Program-made: the position numbers and the translations under genes
Assembly (NCBI RefSeq): GCF_033118175.1
Contig: NC_083685.1
Span: 127,034,501 to 127,098,500, forward strand
Origin: Dama dama
Lineage: Eukaryota; Chordata; Mammalia; Artiodactyla; Cervidae
Reading direction: 5' to 3'
Length of the DNA stretch: 64,000 nucleotides
In this document: one piece after another, positions 10,901-21,350 of the stretch
How positions within the stretch are numbered: the first letter of the stretch is position 1
How the letters are laid out: every line of letters begins with the position of its first letter
The notes under the pieces: model-generated
Databases searched by the model: none
Seen by the model: only the letters and a program-made list of their open reading frames with translations
Told to the model about the DNA's origin: nothing

Positions 10901-13900
10901 GAGGAGGGCTGGGCGATGGCGCTCCTGACACGGCTGGGCTCTCCTGCTCCTGCCCCTCCCCCCACCTCCGCTCCCCAGCGCCCCATCTACGTGCCCACAT
11001 GTGTCCTGAGCAAACGGGTTAATGATCTGCCCAGAGCCCGCGCTGACCACGTGACGCGGCTGGGCTTGGACAGCAGGTCTCTCTACTTTGAAGCTTTCGT
11101 CCCTGCTGCTTGATGGAACCTGCTTGGCCCTGGGAGTGGGTGTGATTCAACTCCCGGAGGCGGAAGCCACTGTCCATTAGATTGCCCAGGGCGAGCAGAC
11201 CTTAATACCTGGAATCCTGGATGAGGGCTGCCCAAACCCAAGAGAAACCTATGTTGTTTTTTTTTTTTTAACCTACAGTTTTTATTTCTGTTCTTAATGG
11301 GGAGAAATTCACAGGCTTACCTTCACCTGTTTTTCTTCTGAGAGTTTCTCATAGGCGGCAACTACTTGAACCAGGCAGCTTTTCAGCATCTCCTGCAGTG
11401 TCACCTTTGGCAAGGCATGGCCTCCGACCCGGTTAATTTCCTGGCACAAGCTAAACAGGAAGGACTGTACATACCAGGACGGCTAGAAGGACAAAGGAAC
11501 GCTGAGTTGCCAACTTGCACTGATTAGACAAGATGCACAGAGTGGGCTCAAGGAGCCTAACAAGGCTTCCACTCTGGGACTCTGACCTGGCCAGTCCGCC
11601 CCCTCAGAGCAGACCAGTGGACAGATACGAGTGACGTCTGCCCCAGCCCCCTGGTGGCCTGGGCTCGACCTGGCACACGGCTTTCCGCTGCTGCGTCCAC
11701 TGCAGGGTAAGCTGTTCTCTAACTAGCACAGTCTGTGCTACAACAGGAAAGAAGCATGAATGGGCTTTGCAAACAGTCTATGTGCTTGGCCGTCTGCCCA
11801 CTTTGCCCCCACAGGAGAGAGGCACGCACACTGTCAGCTCTTCCTCAGGAGCTGCATTTTGGGTGATCTTTTCTAAAGTCTCTCCTTGCCACAGAGCAGG
11901 GTTTCTTTCCCCTTTTTGGTTCACAGGCCCCTCATGGTGGACCCTGCTCACCTGAACAGGGAGTCGGATCTTGGACATGACGCTGCTGCCAGACTCTGCT
12001 TCCTCCTGGATTTCCAGTTCATCCCAGCTGGTGGCCGTGGCCAGGACGGAGCCAGCATCGTCTACGAGTAATGACTGGGCGAATCCATGAACCAGAACCT
12101 GGTGATGAAACCCAGACATCCACACAGACCACTCAGAGCCTTTGTAGAGTTTGCATCAAACTACTTGAGTGACCGTGAGGCCAGCTTCCGCCGCACAGAC
12201 TGCCTGTGGATGGCGAGTGGCTGAGATCACTTCCTCTGACCAACTGCTGATACCAGCAGTGGGGTCTGGCTGCCAACTCTGCTACAGGGGCCCCCTCTGA
12301 AGACCCAAGTGGAGGTGACAGAGATTATATTTAGGTTGAAGATCGGAAAACAGAGACCGTCGTCCAGGAGAAAGTCTTTCATTCTCATCAGATCAAAGGA
12401 AAAAAAAAAAATCAAGCATTTCAGTTTATAAGATCTAGGCTAAAATAAAAAGGCAGTTTTTACAGTTGAACTCTCTGGCACAGATAAAAGGACTGTGAAA
12501 CGACAACGGTTACTCCCTCACTGTTGACAGGCCTTGCTGAGCTTGGCCGGCCTGGACCATGGCAGAGGGGCTGGGGGGAAGGAAGCCTGGGCTGCTGTGC
12601 CACTCACCCTCACGACCGCCGAGCCCCACACCCGGTAGCCCGTCACGCTCCGCTGTAGGAGGAGCTCCTTCATGTCCTGCCACCGGGCCTGTGTGGGGAG
12701 GACCTCCTGCGCCTTCCCCTTCCCCTGTTTCTTCAGAGCCCGTGAGTCCCGGGTGGGCCTCTCGGGGCTCCCCGATCTTCCCAGGATGCACTGCTTCAGG
12801 TGGGGACACAGCTCCCCCAGGGACTGGCAGAGTCGGGCCATGAAGAGGGCGGAGTGCAGCTTGGCCCCGTCAAGGACATCCTGCTGCCCTTGGATGGCCT
12901 GTTCGATGCTCTGCAGCTCCGCCTGGATGCAGTCCGTGATGTCCTGGATGCAGGCCGCGGAGTGCGTCCGCAGCGTCTCCTGCACAGTCTCTGCGTCTGC
13001 GAATCTGTCGAAGGCGCAGCTCTCGGCTGCCGTTGGGGGGGCATCCTGGTGGGGCGATGGGTCACCAGAGGGGAGGTAGGCCAGGAGGTCCTCCAGTTTC
13101 ACCTTCAGTTTAGAATCCAGGGCCGAGCAGAAGCTCTGCACGCAAGGGCTAACGGCTTGTGCCTTCATGGAGAGCCCGCTGCCTGGAAACGGAGCCCGGC
13201 TGGACACGCTGACCCAGGCGGCGTCAGAGGGCAGGTCGCTGGGGCTCTCGGACCATAGGAAGACAGCCATGTTGTGCTCAAAGTGGATGTGCTTGCTTGA
13301 AGCCGAGCTGCTGCTTTCAAGTTCCTGCAAGGCTGAAACGAGGAGTTCTTTGGAACTACTGGAGATGGAGTCAAAGCCTTCTTTGGTCAGAGTCTGAAAG
13401 AGAAGGGGAGAAGAGTTCGAATCCCAGTTGCTTCCAGGAAATTTCAACCTAGAGCACCAAGTGGCAGACTATCCCAGCGTCCAGTGTTCTTGCCGACGCT
13501 CAGGGAGATGGCCCGTTGGTGGCGGAGAAGAGTGTCATCACTGATGGAGGCGGACGTGTCCCCAACCGCCCGACAGAGGCCTGGCCTGCTATGCAGCAAC
13601 AGACTCTGTTCATTTGTACGGCTCATTATTCAGAAGAGTCACCCTGGGAATAAGTCGGCAGGGAAGGAATGCACTTATAGGAAGTGGCAAGAATATACCC
13701 AGACAGTCCAAAGGTGGCACCGGGCAGCGGGCCTGTGGACTTCCCACCTCACCTGCAGCCGGTCAAGGAATAGCTGCTGCATCAGGTCCTCCCAGAACAG
13801 GAGCGGCTTGTCCAGGAGCCGCCGGCAGACCACATCCCAGCTGCAGTGGGTTAACTCGTTGGCAAGCAAGCCCCACACGGCGTCCCGGATGCCCGCCAGC

Positions 13901-16900
13901 CCCTTCGTGCTCGTCACGTACATCAGCAGGCCGCCGATCCCGTGTCTGATGTCTTCATTACACCTGCAACAGAAGTGTTTCTCGTGGGCATCATTAGTTT
14001 CCTCACCCTTATTAAGAAAAAGAGTTGGACTCTACTTGAAAACCTCTTAACGGAGTCCAACTATATAAATGTAAATGTCTATATGTCTCAGCAAGTTTAT
14101 AAATATGTGTGTGTGTATATATATGTAAATAGCATTTCTGGCTGGATGGGAGGTGGAGCCTACAGCCCCTTCACCAGGCCAACCCTTACTCCCTAGACAG
14201 GCCTGTCTCCAAGGAAGTCTAGAGCCCCAGAGCATGCCTTCAACGAGTTTGAGATTAACATATACGCAGTACTGTATAGAAAGCAGGCGAACAAGAGGAA
14301 CCTACTGTATTGCACAGGGAACGATGTAACCTATAATGGGAAACAGTCTGAAAGAGAGTATGTAGTTTGCATGACTGAATCATGTGACTGTGCACTTGAG
14401 ACTAACACAACACTGTAGACTACACCTCAACTTAAACAACTGCACTAAACACAAGCATAGGCGTGGCAGGACTCTAGGGATTTAAAGCCCTCTATGTAGT
14501 ATGCTGAAACACATATTCCTTCTTGGTTCTCCCGGAGGCGGCTAGCGGTCATGAGAGGTGGCTGAGTAGGGGGCTGGCTTGACCCCAGGGCCCGCCCAGA
14601 AGGTCCAGCCCTCCCGCTTCCCGACGGCCACGCAGGGCAGGGGGGCGGGCGGTTCCCGCTGCCCCGGGAGCTGCTCACACGTGGATCCACTTCTGCAGCG
14701 TGTCTTTCAGGTACTCCTGGCTGATGTGATGCGCCAGCGTCCGGAGAGCCGGCTGGAACTCAACGACGGACGTGGGCAGGTGTTTGAACCAGCTGCACAG
14801 CTTCATCTCGTCCTGCAGGACACCGACGCCTTTTCCTGGGGAGAGGAGGACCAAGGGAGGGTCACCGGGAAGTTAACACCGGACCTGGAAGGAATTTACA
14901 AAAGTCACCCAGTCTTCCTCTGGGGGCAGCCAGACTGGACCCCGGAAACAGGGAGAGAAAGAAAAGTAGAGCATGTCTGGGGCCCCCTCATCAGGGAGGG
15001 AGTGTGGCAAAGAAGGGGAAGAAGAGAGAGGAGAAGAAAGGGCTGTGTCCTCCTTGCATTTTAAAAGCAGTTGCTGAGCTGAAAGACAAAGTAGCATAGA
15101 TGAGACCAACTAGCACACGTCTCTGTCTGTCACCACGTTCTGCCCCTCCCCCTCTTCCTTCGGCTCCTCCGTCTCATCTCTGACCCTGGACTGTCCTGAG
15201 GCTTGGTCCTCCGCTGCCCGCTCCCCCTGCTGATGATGCCATCCACCTCCAAGGCCTCAAAGGACAGCCGTGCGCATGCACGGCGTGTGTCTCTGGCCGG
15301 ACCGCTCACTGCTCTGTTCTGGACCCACGGTCGCCCGTCCCCTCTAGTCCCATTCCAAAGCCTCAGCTGTTTCCAAGGCAAGGTTTTCAAAAGTCAACTC
15401 ATCATCGGCCCTTTTAAACCAACTCCTTTTCGAATCCTCCTACTCTGTCAGTGGGAATGGAAATGGGTGCAGCCACCACGGAGAACAGTATGGAGGTTCC
15501 TTAAAAAACTAAAAATACAGCTACCATGAGATCCAGCAATCCCACTCCTGGGTACACATCTGGAGAAAGCCATAATCTGAAATGACACATGGACCCCAAT
15601 GTTCATTGCATTACTGTTTACAACAGTCAAGACATGGAAGCAACCCAAATGTGCATCCACAGGGGAATGGATAAGTGAAGAGACAGTCATTCAGTCCTGT
15701 CCGACTGTCTGCAACCCCACGGACTGTGGCCCACCAGGCTCCTCAGTCCATGGGATTCTCCAGGCAAGAATACTGGAGTGGGTTGCCATTTCCTTCTCTG
15801 GAATGGATAAAGGTGTAGTCTATATATACAACGGAATATTACTCAGCCACAGAAAAGAAATAATTCCATTTGCAGCAACATGGACAGACCTAGAGATGAT
15901 CATACAAAGTGAAGGAAGTCAGAAAGAGAACAACAAATATTGTATGATATCACTTAGAGTGGAACTTTGAAAAAACAGTCAAATGAACTTACGGAAAACA
16001 AACTTACGGTCACCAAGGGGGAAAAGCGGGGGAAAGTCAGGAGTTTGGGATCAGCAGATAAAACGACCGTCTATAAAATAGATAAACAAGGTCCTGCTAA
16101 CAGCACAGGGAACGATACTCACCATCTTACAATAAACTACAACAGAAAAGAACTTGAAAAAGAACGTACGAGTCACTATGCTGTATACCAGAAACTAGCA
16201 CTGCACATAAACTATATTCAATAAAAAACCAAAACCTCCTTTTCTAGTGAACCTGGACCCCTCCCTTCCACACCCTCACAGCCAACCCCTCAACAACCAT
16301 CTCTTAAACACACGTCCGCGTTGTCCAGCCAGCTCCGCCTCTACTGCCCCCATCGGCTGTCACCTGGTTCGTGGTGACGGCCTCGTAAGTGAGCTCTCAG
16401 CATCCGCTCCTCCCCACGGGGAACCACTGCCACAGAAAAGCCATGAGAATCTAATTCCAGCTGGGACAAACGCTACCAAGTGGACGCGCAGGGTGCAGGG
16501 GCACTGTAACAGAAGGACCAAGTCCGGAAGGCCCTGGGGAGCTACCCACTGTTCTGTTCATACGCTCTGAGTCCACTGGTCACCAGTGGGAAACCAGCCG
16601 TGTGCCTTCTCATGCTCCTCCTCCCCCCACCCACCACCCCGCTTCCTTTCATGGCCTCGTGTACGAACATCCTCCCGGCCTCAGGACCTTTGCACCTGCT
16701 CTCCTTCTTGCCTGGAACTCTCTTCTTTGCCTCTTACTCAACCTTCAGGATTCAGTTTAAATATCCATCCTCTCCTGGCTTCCCTGGTGGCCCAGTGATT
16801 AAGAATCTGCCTTGTGATGCAGGGAACATGGGTTCAATCCCTGGCTGGGGAACTAAGAGCCCACACGCTGCAGAGCAACTAAATATCCTGTCTGACTTTG

Positions 16901-19900
16901 GTCCCTCCATTAGCTGCTACCAAGTCCAGCTGCACTTGGCCTGGAGAGCAATGACCAGGATTGATATTAAGCAGATACTGCAGATTTGTGAGGGCAGTAT
17001 CTGCCTCCACCACTAGACTCTGACTTCCACGAAAGTGGGTCCATATCTGTCCATCCATTGCTGTATCCCCAGGGCCCAGCACAGCAGCTGGCAGGCGCCC
17101 AATAAAGGAATGAACCAGACAATAAGGCTGGCCAGGAGCTCACCGCTAGGATGCTGGCCGGTGATGCTGTCCAGCGTAGAGAAGAGCAGGCCACATGGCA
17201 AGGAGGGGTCTGGCAGCACACCCTCTGGTAGAGTGTAGAAGAGAGCGTGCGCTTGGTTCAGAGTGGTGGCTAGCAACTCCACCAGCGAGCAAATCTGAGC
17301 CTTGATACCGGCACCTGTGAGAAGAAACCATCCTTTTAGCAGTTTCCTTCGGTAAAGTGAGAATCAGGGAACGCTCTGGACTCCCTCAGCTCATCCTGCT
17401 CCATCCCCCCATCGGAGGCCCACGTCTGGGAGAGAAGCCACGCCCACCGTGGTGAGGCTGGTTGAGAAGTTTCTGGATCGCTGCCTTTCTGGCCAACAGG
17501 AAGTCTGTTAGGGCTTGGCGCGGAGAACTCTCTTCCAAGAGCATGACAGAGCACAAGGCCTCAGCCACAGCCTGGTCAGACACGGCTTGGCATTTGAGCA
17601 GCATCTTGCTTTCGTGCAGGATGGTCGCCCTAAAGAGATGATGGCAAAGGTCACAGGGAGCTTTTGACATCTTTGGAGAAGAGCCCCAGTAACGAGGAGA
17701 GAGAAGACGCGCTCCATAAAGTCAGAGCGGTGCAGCAGCACGGCCATCACCAGAGAAGGTTCTGCTGGCGGACCACTTACCGGAAGTGGCTGGCAGCCGC
17801 CACCTGCCGGATGAGTATGGGGAACCGGGAGAGGACGGGGCTGTGTCGGGAACTGGAAGACTCCAGCTGCAGCAGCTTGTGGAGGTAGCAGCAAAGCAGG
17901 TAGAGCTGGGTGGCGTGGAGATACCTCGAGGCCTCCATGGAGCTCCAGATCTTCTCAGGGATTTCCAGGAGAAGCTTGATCTGGGCAGCCATGCTGTAGA
18001 ACTTCTCCTGGGACGGCTGCTGGGGCTACGGGCAAAGGCACAGAGCTGAGCTGGGACAAACAAGAGCCAGGTCAGCGCGGTGCCAGCTAGGGGAGACGTA
18101 TGGGGGGGTCCGGGGGTGTGGAACTTTCATGAACTTGGATTCAGTGCCGCTCAGCAAGGCATCGAGGCGTAGCAGAATTACTGGAGTTAAGTTTTTCCTA
18201 CCAGCTGTACCTTTGCCCTGTCTCATGGAGGGGCAAGCCAAATCTGGTCACCACACAGGCAGGGTATCAGGGACCCCTGGGATGTCTCAGCCTAGAGCCC
18301 GCGCATTGCCCCTCCAGGGAGGTTTTGCCTTGCTGGGTGTGATGTTCGTCCTTTCTACACTTTCTCCTGCTGCTTTGACTACCCTGCGGGCTTCTCTGCT
18401 GGCTGCTCCTCTTCACCAACCTTCCCCTGAATCTGGTTCCAGCCTCGTCTACTCATCTCCGGCTGTCCTTTCCCTTCACCATTCTCGTCCCTGAAACGTC
18501 ACCTCCAGGCAGATCACAGCACACCACGCAGTCCTCACCACTCCCCTGATTCCCCATCAAGCCTCTTCTGCTGCAGATAGACACTGCCCCTGGAACTTTC
18601 ACTGTCGTTCTATAATCAGTGTATTTAACATGAGGTTCATCTTCCTACCAAAAATTATAGCCATCTGACCTCCCTCAACACGTCTGCATAGACCACCACA
18701 TCCCAGGAAATTCAAGTTGTTCTGATGGTTTTGCCGAAACGCCTACACCTAGGTTTCTGCTCTCACTTCCCTGGTTCTACCGCAGGTTGTCGTCATCTCA
18801 CTCTTACTGAATCTGAAAACCTTGCACTTGCACTGTGTTCATTTTCTATCCCCTCCAATCTATCCTTTTCCTTTCCTGTCAAACGAACATTCTTCAAAGG
18901 TCACTGAGATCTTATGTTTGCCCAGTTCTAAGTGCCTAGTGTCTCAGCCTGGTGATCAAGGGTGCCTGTCCTTCCACTGCTTTCTTCCAGGGACCTTTGA
19001 ATCCACTGGTTCTCATGGGGCGGGGTAAGGGGGGCTACTCTGGAGTTGGGTGCAGGCTTCTCATTGCGGTGGTTTCTCTTGTGGAGCCCCACCTCTAGGG
19101 TGTGTGGGCTCAAGACCACAGGCTCAACAGTTATGCTCCAGGGGGCTTAGTCGCTCTGAGACACGTGGGATCTTCCTGGATTAGGGATCGAAACTGTGTC
19201 TCCTGCACTGGCAGGCAGATTCTTTATCACCTTAGTTCCTTAAAATGAACCTGTTCCTCTATTAAAAGATGAGAGCCTGGGAACTGGTTACTACCCTCCA
19301 GCGACCTGCTACAAAGGGTAGCAGGTGTCTTTGCAGCCTGGAAGTTGTTCCTGGGGGTGGGGTGGGGGTGGGGTTGGGGGGCGGGAAGAAGGAACGAGTT
19401 GGGAAGGGAGGTGGTCGACACAGGGGAGAGCTCTGTTCCCGGAACGCTGTCAGGAAACGTGAAACAGGGAACAGGGCTGAACACCTAGCGTTTCCATGAG
19501 ATGTGGGAAAGGAAGCCCGGCGACCCCAGGACTGAGGTGAGGGAGGCGAGGCCCGGAGCCCGGGAGGGGTCCCGAGGAGCCGCGGGGAACCGGTCACCTG
19601 CGCGGGGAGGGCGGCGGGGGCGCCTCCCTGAGGCGGGTGGGCCCCGGCCGGGGCGCCCGCTTCCCCGCGGGGCCGGGCCGGCCGGGCCGGGGCGCGGGGC
19701 TAACCTGCGGGTCCCGCGGCGGCCGGGACGCAGCCGAGCCGGCCTGGCGGAGACGGGCGCAGTACTGGTCGGTGGCCCTCACGGCGTCCACCAGCCCCGC
19801 GGCGCAGCGGCGCATCTGGCCGATGGTGTCGGCCGCCTCGATCAGGTCGCGGTACCGCTCGCCCACCATCTGCCGCAGCTCCTCCTTCTTGTGCTCGATC

Positions 19901-20019
19901 TCGGCGCGCACCTGGCGCTCCAGCCCGCGGATCTCTTCCGCGCCGTGGGTCTCGAAGAGCGCCGCGGGGTCGCGGAGGTCCAGCCTCTTCGGAGCCGGGG
20001 AAGCGGCTGCGGCCGCCAT
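7856..20019 (-). CDS. COG1: COG1, conserved oligomeric Golgi complex subunit 1 (14 exons)
   Basis: COG1 is a lobe A subunit of the eight-part COG complex, which tethers recycling vesicles within the Golgi and so keeps glycosylation enzymes in place. Loss in humans causes COG1-CDG. The coding exons, in transcript order, are 20019-19705, 18025-17781, 17629-17448, 17314-17144, 14835-14679, 13963-13753, 13393-12608, 12098-11952, 11482-11321, 10479-10352, 9876-9768, 9331-9222, 9143-9065 and 7993-7856. All introns have GT-AG ends, and the phases join to 2940 nt (979 residues plus stop); human COG1 has 980. The N-terminal 100 residues are the charged helical Vps51-like region ('RQVRAEIEHKKEELRQMVGE'). 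The rest is the long helical rod typical of tethering subunits, ending 'SLFKLGWLSSMTK'. I see no premature stop or frameshift. The conventional start is at 20019, but an in-frame ATG exists 60 bases upstream at 20079. Promoter: CpG island. Confidence 0.97.
7994..9064 (-). other. COG1 intron 13
   Basis: The last intron is about 1.07 kb with GC-rich sequence at its 3' side. I recognise no repeat or extra exon in it. Open frames on the + strand (8413-8727 and 8851-9225) are unsupported. Confidence 0.6.
9065..9143 (-). CDS. COG1: COG1 exon 13 (residues 908-934)
   Basis: A 79-nt exon encoding 'FGLLPLSMTSTRKAKS', with acceptor 'tgtctggcag' and donor 'cag|gtgagt'. It completes the split Arg codon from exon 12. 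Confidence 0.92.
9222..9331 (-). CDS. COG1: COG1 exon 12 (residues 872-908)
   Basis: A 110-nt exon encoding 'VLFGLVTGSENQF' to 'NILPLASSQI'. The intron that follows is only 78 bases (9144-9221). Confidence 0.94.
9768..9876 (-). CDS. COG1: COG1 exon 11 (residues 835-871)
   Basis: A 109-nt exon encoding 'LIDPFDLDVFTPHL', one of the most conserved COG1 segments. The donor is 'tcc|gtaagt'. Confidence 0.95.
10352..10479 (-). CDS. COG1: COG1 exon 10 (residues 793-835)
   Basis: A 128-nt exon encoding 'KEGAFPMTQNRALQLLYDLR'. The acceptor is 'catttgcag' and the donor 'ccag|gtagcc'. Confidence 0.93.
11321..11482 (-). CDS. COG1: COG1 exon 9 (residues 739-792)
   Basis: A 162-nt exon encoding 'PSWYVQSFLFSLCQEINRVG' and 'CLVQVVAAYEKLSEEKQ'. 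The donor is 'aag|gtaagc'. Confidence 0.95.
11952..12098 (-). CDS. COG1: COG1 exon 8 (residues 690-738)
   Basis: A 147-nt exon encoding 'SLLVDDAGSVLATATSWDEL'. The acceptor is 'catcaccag' and the donor 'cag|gtgagc'. Confidence 0.95.
12608..13393 (-). CDS. COG1: COG1 exon 7 (residues 428-689)
   Basis: At 786 nt this is the largest exon. It encodes 'TLTKEGFDSISSSSKELLVS' through 'SVTGYRVWGSAVVRV'. It includes a faster-evolving, Ser/Pro-rich middle portion and a Lys/Arg-rich stretch near 'ALKKQGKGK'. Both splice sites are strong. Confidence 0.96.
13753..13963 (-). CDS. COG1: COG1 exon 6 (residues 357-427)
   Basis: A 211-nt exon encoding 'KGLAGIRDAVWGLLANEL' and 'PLLFWEDLMQQLFLDRLQ'. The acceptor is 'cttctgttgcag'. 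Confidence 0.95.
14262..14450 (+). mobile_element. L1 3' fragment in COG1 intron 5
   Basis: The block 'cctactgtattgcacaggga' followed by 'acgatgtaacctataatggg' and 'acactgtagactacacctca' is the 3'UTR of the bovine-type L1, also present at 43.1 kb. Confidence 0.65.
14679..14835 (-). CDS. COG1: COG1 exon 5 (residues 305-357)
   Basis: A 157-nt exon encoding 'GVLQDEMKLCSWFKHLP' to 'YLKDTLQKWIHV'. The acceptor is 'cctctccccag' and the donor 'gt|gtgagc'. Confidence 0.94.
15440..16232 (+). mobile_element. L1 3' end in COG1 intron 4
   Basis: The sense-strand L1 block includes 'ggagaacagtatggaggttc', 'aatcccactcctgggtacac' and 'cagcaacatggacagaccta'. It ends in an 'ataaactatattcaataaaa' tail. It lies antisense to COG1 and is interrupted by a Bov-tA SINE. 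Confidence 0.85.
15675..15799 (-). mobile_element. Bov-tA SINE fragment nested in L1
   Basis: A partial reverse-strand copy lying between perfect 11-bp duplications of 'ggaatggataa' at 15664-15674 and 15800-15810. It is therefore an insertion into the older L1. Confidence 0.9.
16777..16890 (+). mobile_element. CHR-type SINE fragment
   Basis: The head 'ggcttccctggtggcccagt' is followed by the B-box-like 'gggttcaatcc' and 'gcagagcaactaaa'. It lies in COG1 intron 4. Confidence 0.7.
17144..17314 (-). CDS. COG1: COG1 exon 4 (residues 248-305)
   Basis: A 171-nt exon encoding 'IKAQICSLVELLATTLNQAH' and 'LPCGLLFSTLDSITGQHPS'. The preceding intron is 133 bases. Confidence 0.95.
17448..17629 (-). CDS. 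COG1: COG1 exon 3 (residues 187-248)
   Basis: A 182-nt exon encoding 'ATILHESKMLLKCQAVSDQA' to 'KLLNQPHH'. The preceding intron is 151 bases. Confidence 0.95.
17781..18025 (-). CDS. COG1: COG1 exon 2 (residues 106-187)
   Basis: A 245-nt exon encoding 'PQQPSQEKFYSMAAQIKLLL' to 'FPILIRQVAAASHF'. The acceptor is 'tttgcccgtag'. Confidence 0.95.
19045..19234 (-). mobile_element. CHR-type SINE in COG1 intron 1
   Basis: The reverse-strand copy includes 'gcttctcattgcggtggttt', 'cgtgggatcttcctggatta' and 'actggcaggcagattcttta'. Confidence 0.7.
19352..19384 (+). other. G-rich tract in COG1 intron 1
   Basis: Six or more runs of 4-6 G are separated by single T bases on the + strand, antisense to COG1. 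This could form a G-quadruplex. Confidence 0.6.
19705..20019 (-). CDS. COG1: COG1 exon 1 (residues 1-105)
   Basis: A 315-nt coding part encoding 'MAAAAASPAPKRLDLRDPAA' through 'DQYCARLRQAGSAASRPP'. It is very GC-rich, with donor 'cgcag|gttagc'. I took the start at 20019 because it aligns with the known start of COG1; the frame stays open upstream to an ATG at 20079. Confidence 0.94.
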
Positions 20020-20072
20020 GATGGACGCGTCAGCGCCCCACCGGGGCACTTCCGCCCGGCCGCGCCGCCCAG

Positions 20073-20084
20073 CCGCCATCTTGA
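20073..20084 (-). promoter_or_regulatory. TISU / YY1 element with in-frame upstream ATG of COG1
   Basis: On the - strand the sequence reads CAAGATGGCGGC. This matches both the YY1 site and the TISU consensus SAASATGGCGGC for cap-proximal translation starts. Its ATG (20077-20079) is in frame with COG1 and would add 20 residues (MAAGRRGRAEVPRWGADASI). Confidence 0.6.
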
Positions 20085-20600
20085 TTGAGGGCGGAAGCGC
20101 TTCCGTCCGGTTGGGTGAGGGGCGGGGCTGGGCTTGTTCCGCGCGGCCGAGGGGCGGAGCCAGTGATGGGCGGCACTGTTTTTAAACTGGTTTTTTTAAA
20201 GTGGTTGGGTGGCACTTTTTTAAAAGGGAGCCTGCGTGGTTGTTGGGTCGCTGAGCCGGCAGGTGTGTTGGGGCGCAGCCTCACTCGGTCTGAAACCTCT
20301 CCTAGCGCTGGTGCAGCGTTTCCCCATCGCGGTTACTTTTCAAGCGCCGGCGGTCTGATTGTTACCCCTCCTCGGGATGTTCGGGTCCCCTCGCCAGGCC
20401 CCTCGCGGCGGCGCCGGATCACGGTCTTTCCCCTGTGAGGGCTCGACGGCACTTTTGGCCCGTCCCCTTCCCCTGGGTCGGCCCCCTTCTCTTCCGGGCC
20501 CCCGGCCTCCTCCGTGTCCGGGTCGGGCTGGGAGCCGGGTGGGCGCATAGAGCTGACCGCTGGACCCCCATCCCTGGCTCTCAGCCTGCAGCCTTCTGGG

Positions 20601-21229
20601 GCGTCCTTGTTCGTTGTTTCCTCTGGTCATCCACCGAACGCGATGTTAGGAAGAGGGACCTGGGAGTCCGTTTTCGTTCACTGGAAAGTAACCTCACATG
20701 CTCGGGACGCGGCCGGAGCGCAGCGGTGTGCGCGCGCTCCTTTTGCTTCTGGTTTTCATGTGTCGTTGGTTATTTCTTTGGGGTTTTTGGTTTTGGTTTC
20801 AAACCAGTGTTGTACCATCAGAGATGTTTCCCCTTATAGAACCTTACATTGGCACCAGTGCGGCGAGGAGAGTAGTGCGCAGTGAGGAAAAGACTCAAAT
20901 GCCTGAGAAAACAATGCCTGGGAGGAGGGGTGGCGAGGACGCCTAACTAATAATGAAACTTGGAGAGTATGGTCTGTTTCTTCTAAGTGTTTCCAAGACC
21001 CTTCATTTACCAAAAAAAAAAAAAAAAAAAAAAGGGGGGGGGGAGATTTCATATGCACATTAATGCAGAGAGAATGATACTGGTGTGTCCACCAGCTGGG
21101 TCTCAGTCATGGTCAGCCTCATGAATGCCCCAACCCCACATCCTCTTCCACCATCTCCATGGTTTTGACACAAATCCCAGGCGTCAGAAAATTTCAATCT
21201 GACAATGGAACCATTCATTTTTAGTGCTC
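20601..21229. other. intergenic, upstream of COG1
   Basis: No gene is recognised. An A-run directly followed by a G-run lies at about 21011-21042. Confidence 0.4.
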
Positions 21230-21350
21230 TACCTGGAGGAGGAAATGGCAACCCACTCCAATATTCTTGCCTGGAGAATCTCATGGACAGGGGATCCTGG
21301 CGGGATACAGTCCATGGGGTCGCAGAGTCGGGACACGACTTAGCAACTAC
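21230..21350 (+). mobile_element. Bov-tA SINE, 5' truncated
   Basis: Only the 3' part is present: 'caacccactccaatattctt' to 'cacgacttagcaact'. Confidence 0.85.

Larger units (their letters stand above)
19490..20600. promoter_or_regulatory. COG1 CpG-island promoter
   Basis: A dense run of CpG dinucleotides covers exon 1 and about 550 bases upstream, with no TATA box near the start. Visible motifs include a YY1/TISU-type 'caagatggcggc' (- strand, 20074-20085 region) and ETS-like 'cggaag' cores around 20090-20110, typical of housekeeping promoters. No gene on the + strand was recognised here. Confidence 0.75.

Noticed and set aside
12672..13258. Long open frames on the + strand opposite COG1 exon 7
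   Set aside because: They are antisense shadows of a GC-rich coding exon; the - strand frame matches COG1 throughout.
19501..20185. Open frames of 182-195 codons on the + strand at the COG1 promoter
   Set aside because: They are antisense to COG1 exon 1 in a CpG island, with no domain and no splice support.
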